Shown here: positions 6,070 through 6,336 of the stretch, in pieces
How the letters are laid out: each line of letters opens with the position of its first letter
How positions within the stretch are numbered: position 1 is the first letter of the stretch
DNA from: an uncultured Bacteroidota bacterium
GTDB taxonomy: Bacteria; Bacteroidota; Bacteroidia; NS11-12g; UBA9320
NCBI GenBank assembly: GCA_913056425.1
Contig: CAJXLR010000097.1
Coordinates: forward strand, 1 to 6,336
Length of the DNA: 6,336 nt
Reading direction: 5' to 3'
Program-made: the position numbers and the translations under genes
The notes under the pieces: generated by a model
What the model saw: only the letters and a program-made list of their open reading frames with translations
Databases searched by the model: none
Told to the model about the DNA's origin: nothing

Positions 6070-6336
6070 AGCAGGCAAAGTAAACAACTGCAATTCTCAA
6101 CAAAAAACCTTTGTATTTGATGGCACATCAAATCGGCAATTGATGGCACATCAGATGGAAAGTCTTCGTGTTTTCTCTGTGTTCCACTGTGACACTGTAG
6201 AAGGGGCATTGGTGGGACATCTGGGGTTACCCAAAAAATGAAAGTTGGGGCCACAAGAGATGAACTCAAGAATGGTCATGGTCATGTAACATTGTTTCGT
6301 CCCTTATTTCCAGCTCAAAAAAGGAAGTTGCAATTG
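6070..6336. other. Unassigned right-end sequence, no convincing gene
   Basis: Nothing here codes for the missing channel C-terminus in any frame: no NGRRLTN-like block is found. A plus-strand frame (6026-6241) and a minus-strand frame (6269-6030) are open but short, overlap the channel gene, lack a promoter or start signal and resemble no known family. The minus frame is rich in scattered Cys and His without metal-site spacing. Visible structure is limited to the paired hairpins at 6115-6153 and a tandem GGTCAT pair near 6274-6285. It may be the edge of an inserted element or a rearrangement. Confidence 0.5.
6115..6153. repeat. Two 14-bp direct repeats, each a hairpin, 23 bp apart
   Basis: TTGATGGCACATCA occurs exactly at 6117-6130 and again at 6140-6153. 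Each copy is an inverted repeat, TGATG-GCA-CATCA. In the first copy the arms extend to 8 bp, ATTTGATG (6115-6122) and CATCAAAT (6126-6133), around a 3-nt GCA loop. The copies are separated by 9 nt. They are not terminators: no T-run follows directly on either strand. Such paired palindromes can be protein-binding sites or subterminal parts of mobile elements. Confidence 0.7.

Noticed and set aside
6030..6269. A 79-codon minus-strand open frame with many Cys and His residues overlapping the channel 3' end.
   Set aside because: No promoter element or start signal is seen, the Cys/His spacing fits no metal-binding motif, and it is antisense to a real gene over part of its length.
6287..6294. TAACATTG as a -7 element for a gene beyond the right end.
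   Set aside because: It has one mismatch, no TTTG at the right spacing was found, and no start of a gene is visible before the window ends.

Overview
The window looks like a chromosomal fragment from a marine or aquatic member of the Bacteroidota, most likely Flavobacteriia-like. The evidence is: a TonB-dependent receptor with an N-terminal carboxypeptidase-like regulatory domain sitting next to a DUF4249 lipoprotein, which is a pairing typical of this phylum; moderate-to-low GC; little use of Shine-Dalgarno sites; and promoter elements of the Bacteroidota type (TTTG, about 19 bp, TAnnTTTG). One of these, upstream of a tRNA gene, is an exact match. A finer taxonomic placement is not supported.

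Layout. (1) 1-100: upstream region of the first gene, with a weak TAnnTTTG-like element and small repeats. (2) 101-1201 (+): a di-heme cytochrome c peroxidase of the CcpA/MauG superfamily, made as a lipoprotein. (3) 4412-1213 (-): a two-gene operon of a TonB-dependent outer-membrane receptor followed 2 nt later by a DUF4249 lipoprotein. It converges on the peroxidase gene, with only 11 nt between the stop codons. (4) 4413-5097: a mostly non-coding stretch holding the divergent receptor promoter, degenerate 7-bp repeats, a tRNA-Arg(ACG) gene with its own promoter and intrinsic terminator, and a hairpin-rich segment ending in a second 7-bp repeat array. (5) 5098-6069 (+): a mechanosensitive channel of the MscS superfamily (YbdG-like), which appears to lack its last ~90-100 residues. 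(6) 6070-6336: no convincing gene; it holds a pair of 14-bp hairpin repeats 23 bp apart. This is where the channel gene loses similarity to its family, so it may be the edge of an inserted element, a rearrangement or an assembly junction.

How the genes may work together. The receptor and DUF4249 lipoprotein are very probably one outer-membrane uptake complex of unknown substrate. The peroxidase is on the opposite strand and is a neighbour, not an operon member, so a link to that uptake system is only a hypothesis. The tRNA and channel are independent units. Nothing in the window is clearly a new defence or mobile system. The most useful leads are the truncated channel and unexplained right end, the heptamer repeats, a probable leaderless GTG start, and an unusual tertiary pair in the tRNA.
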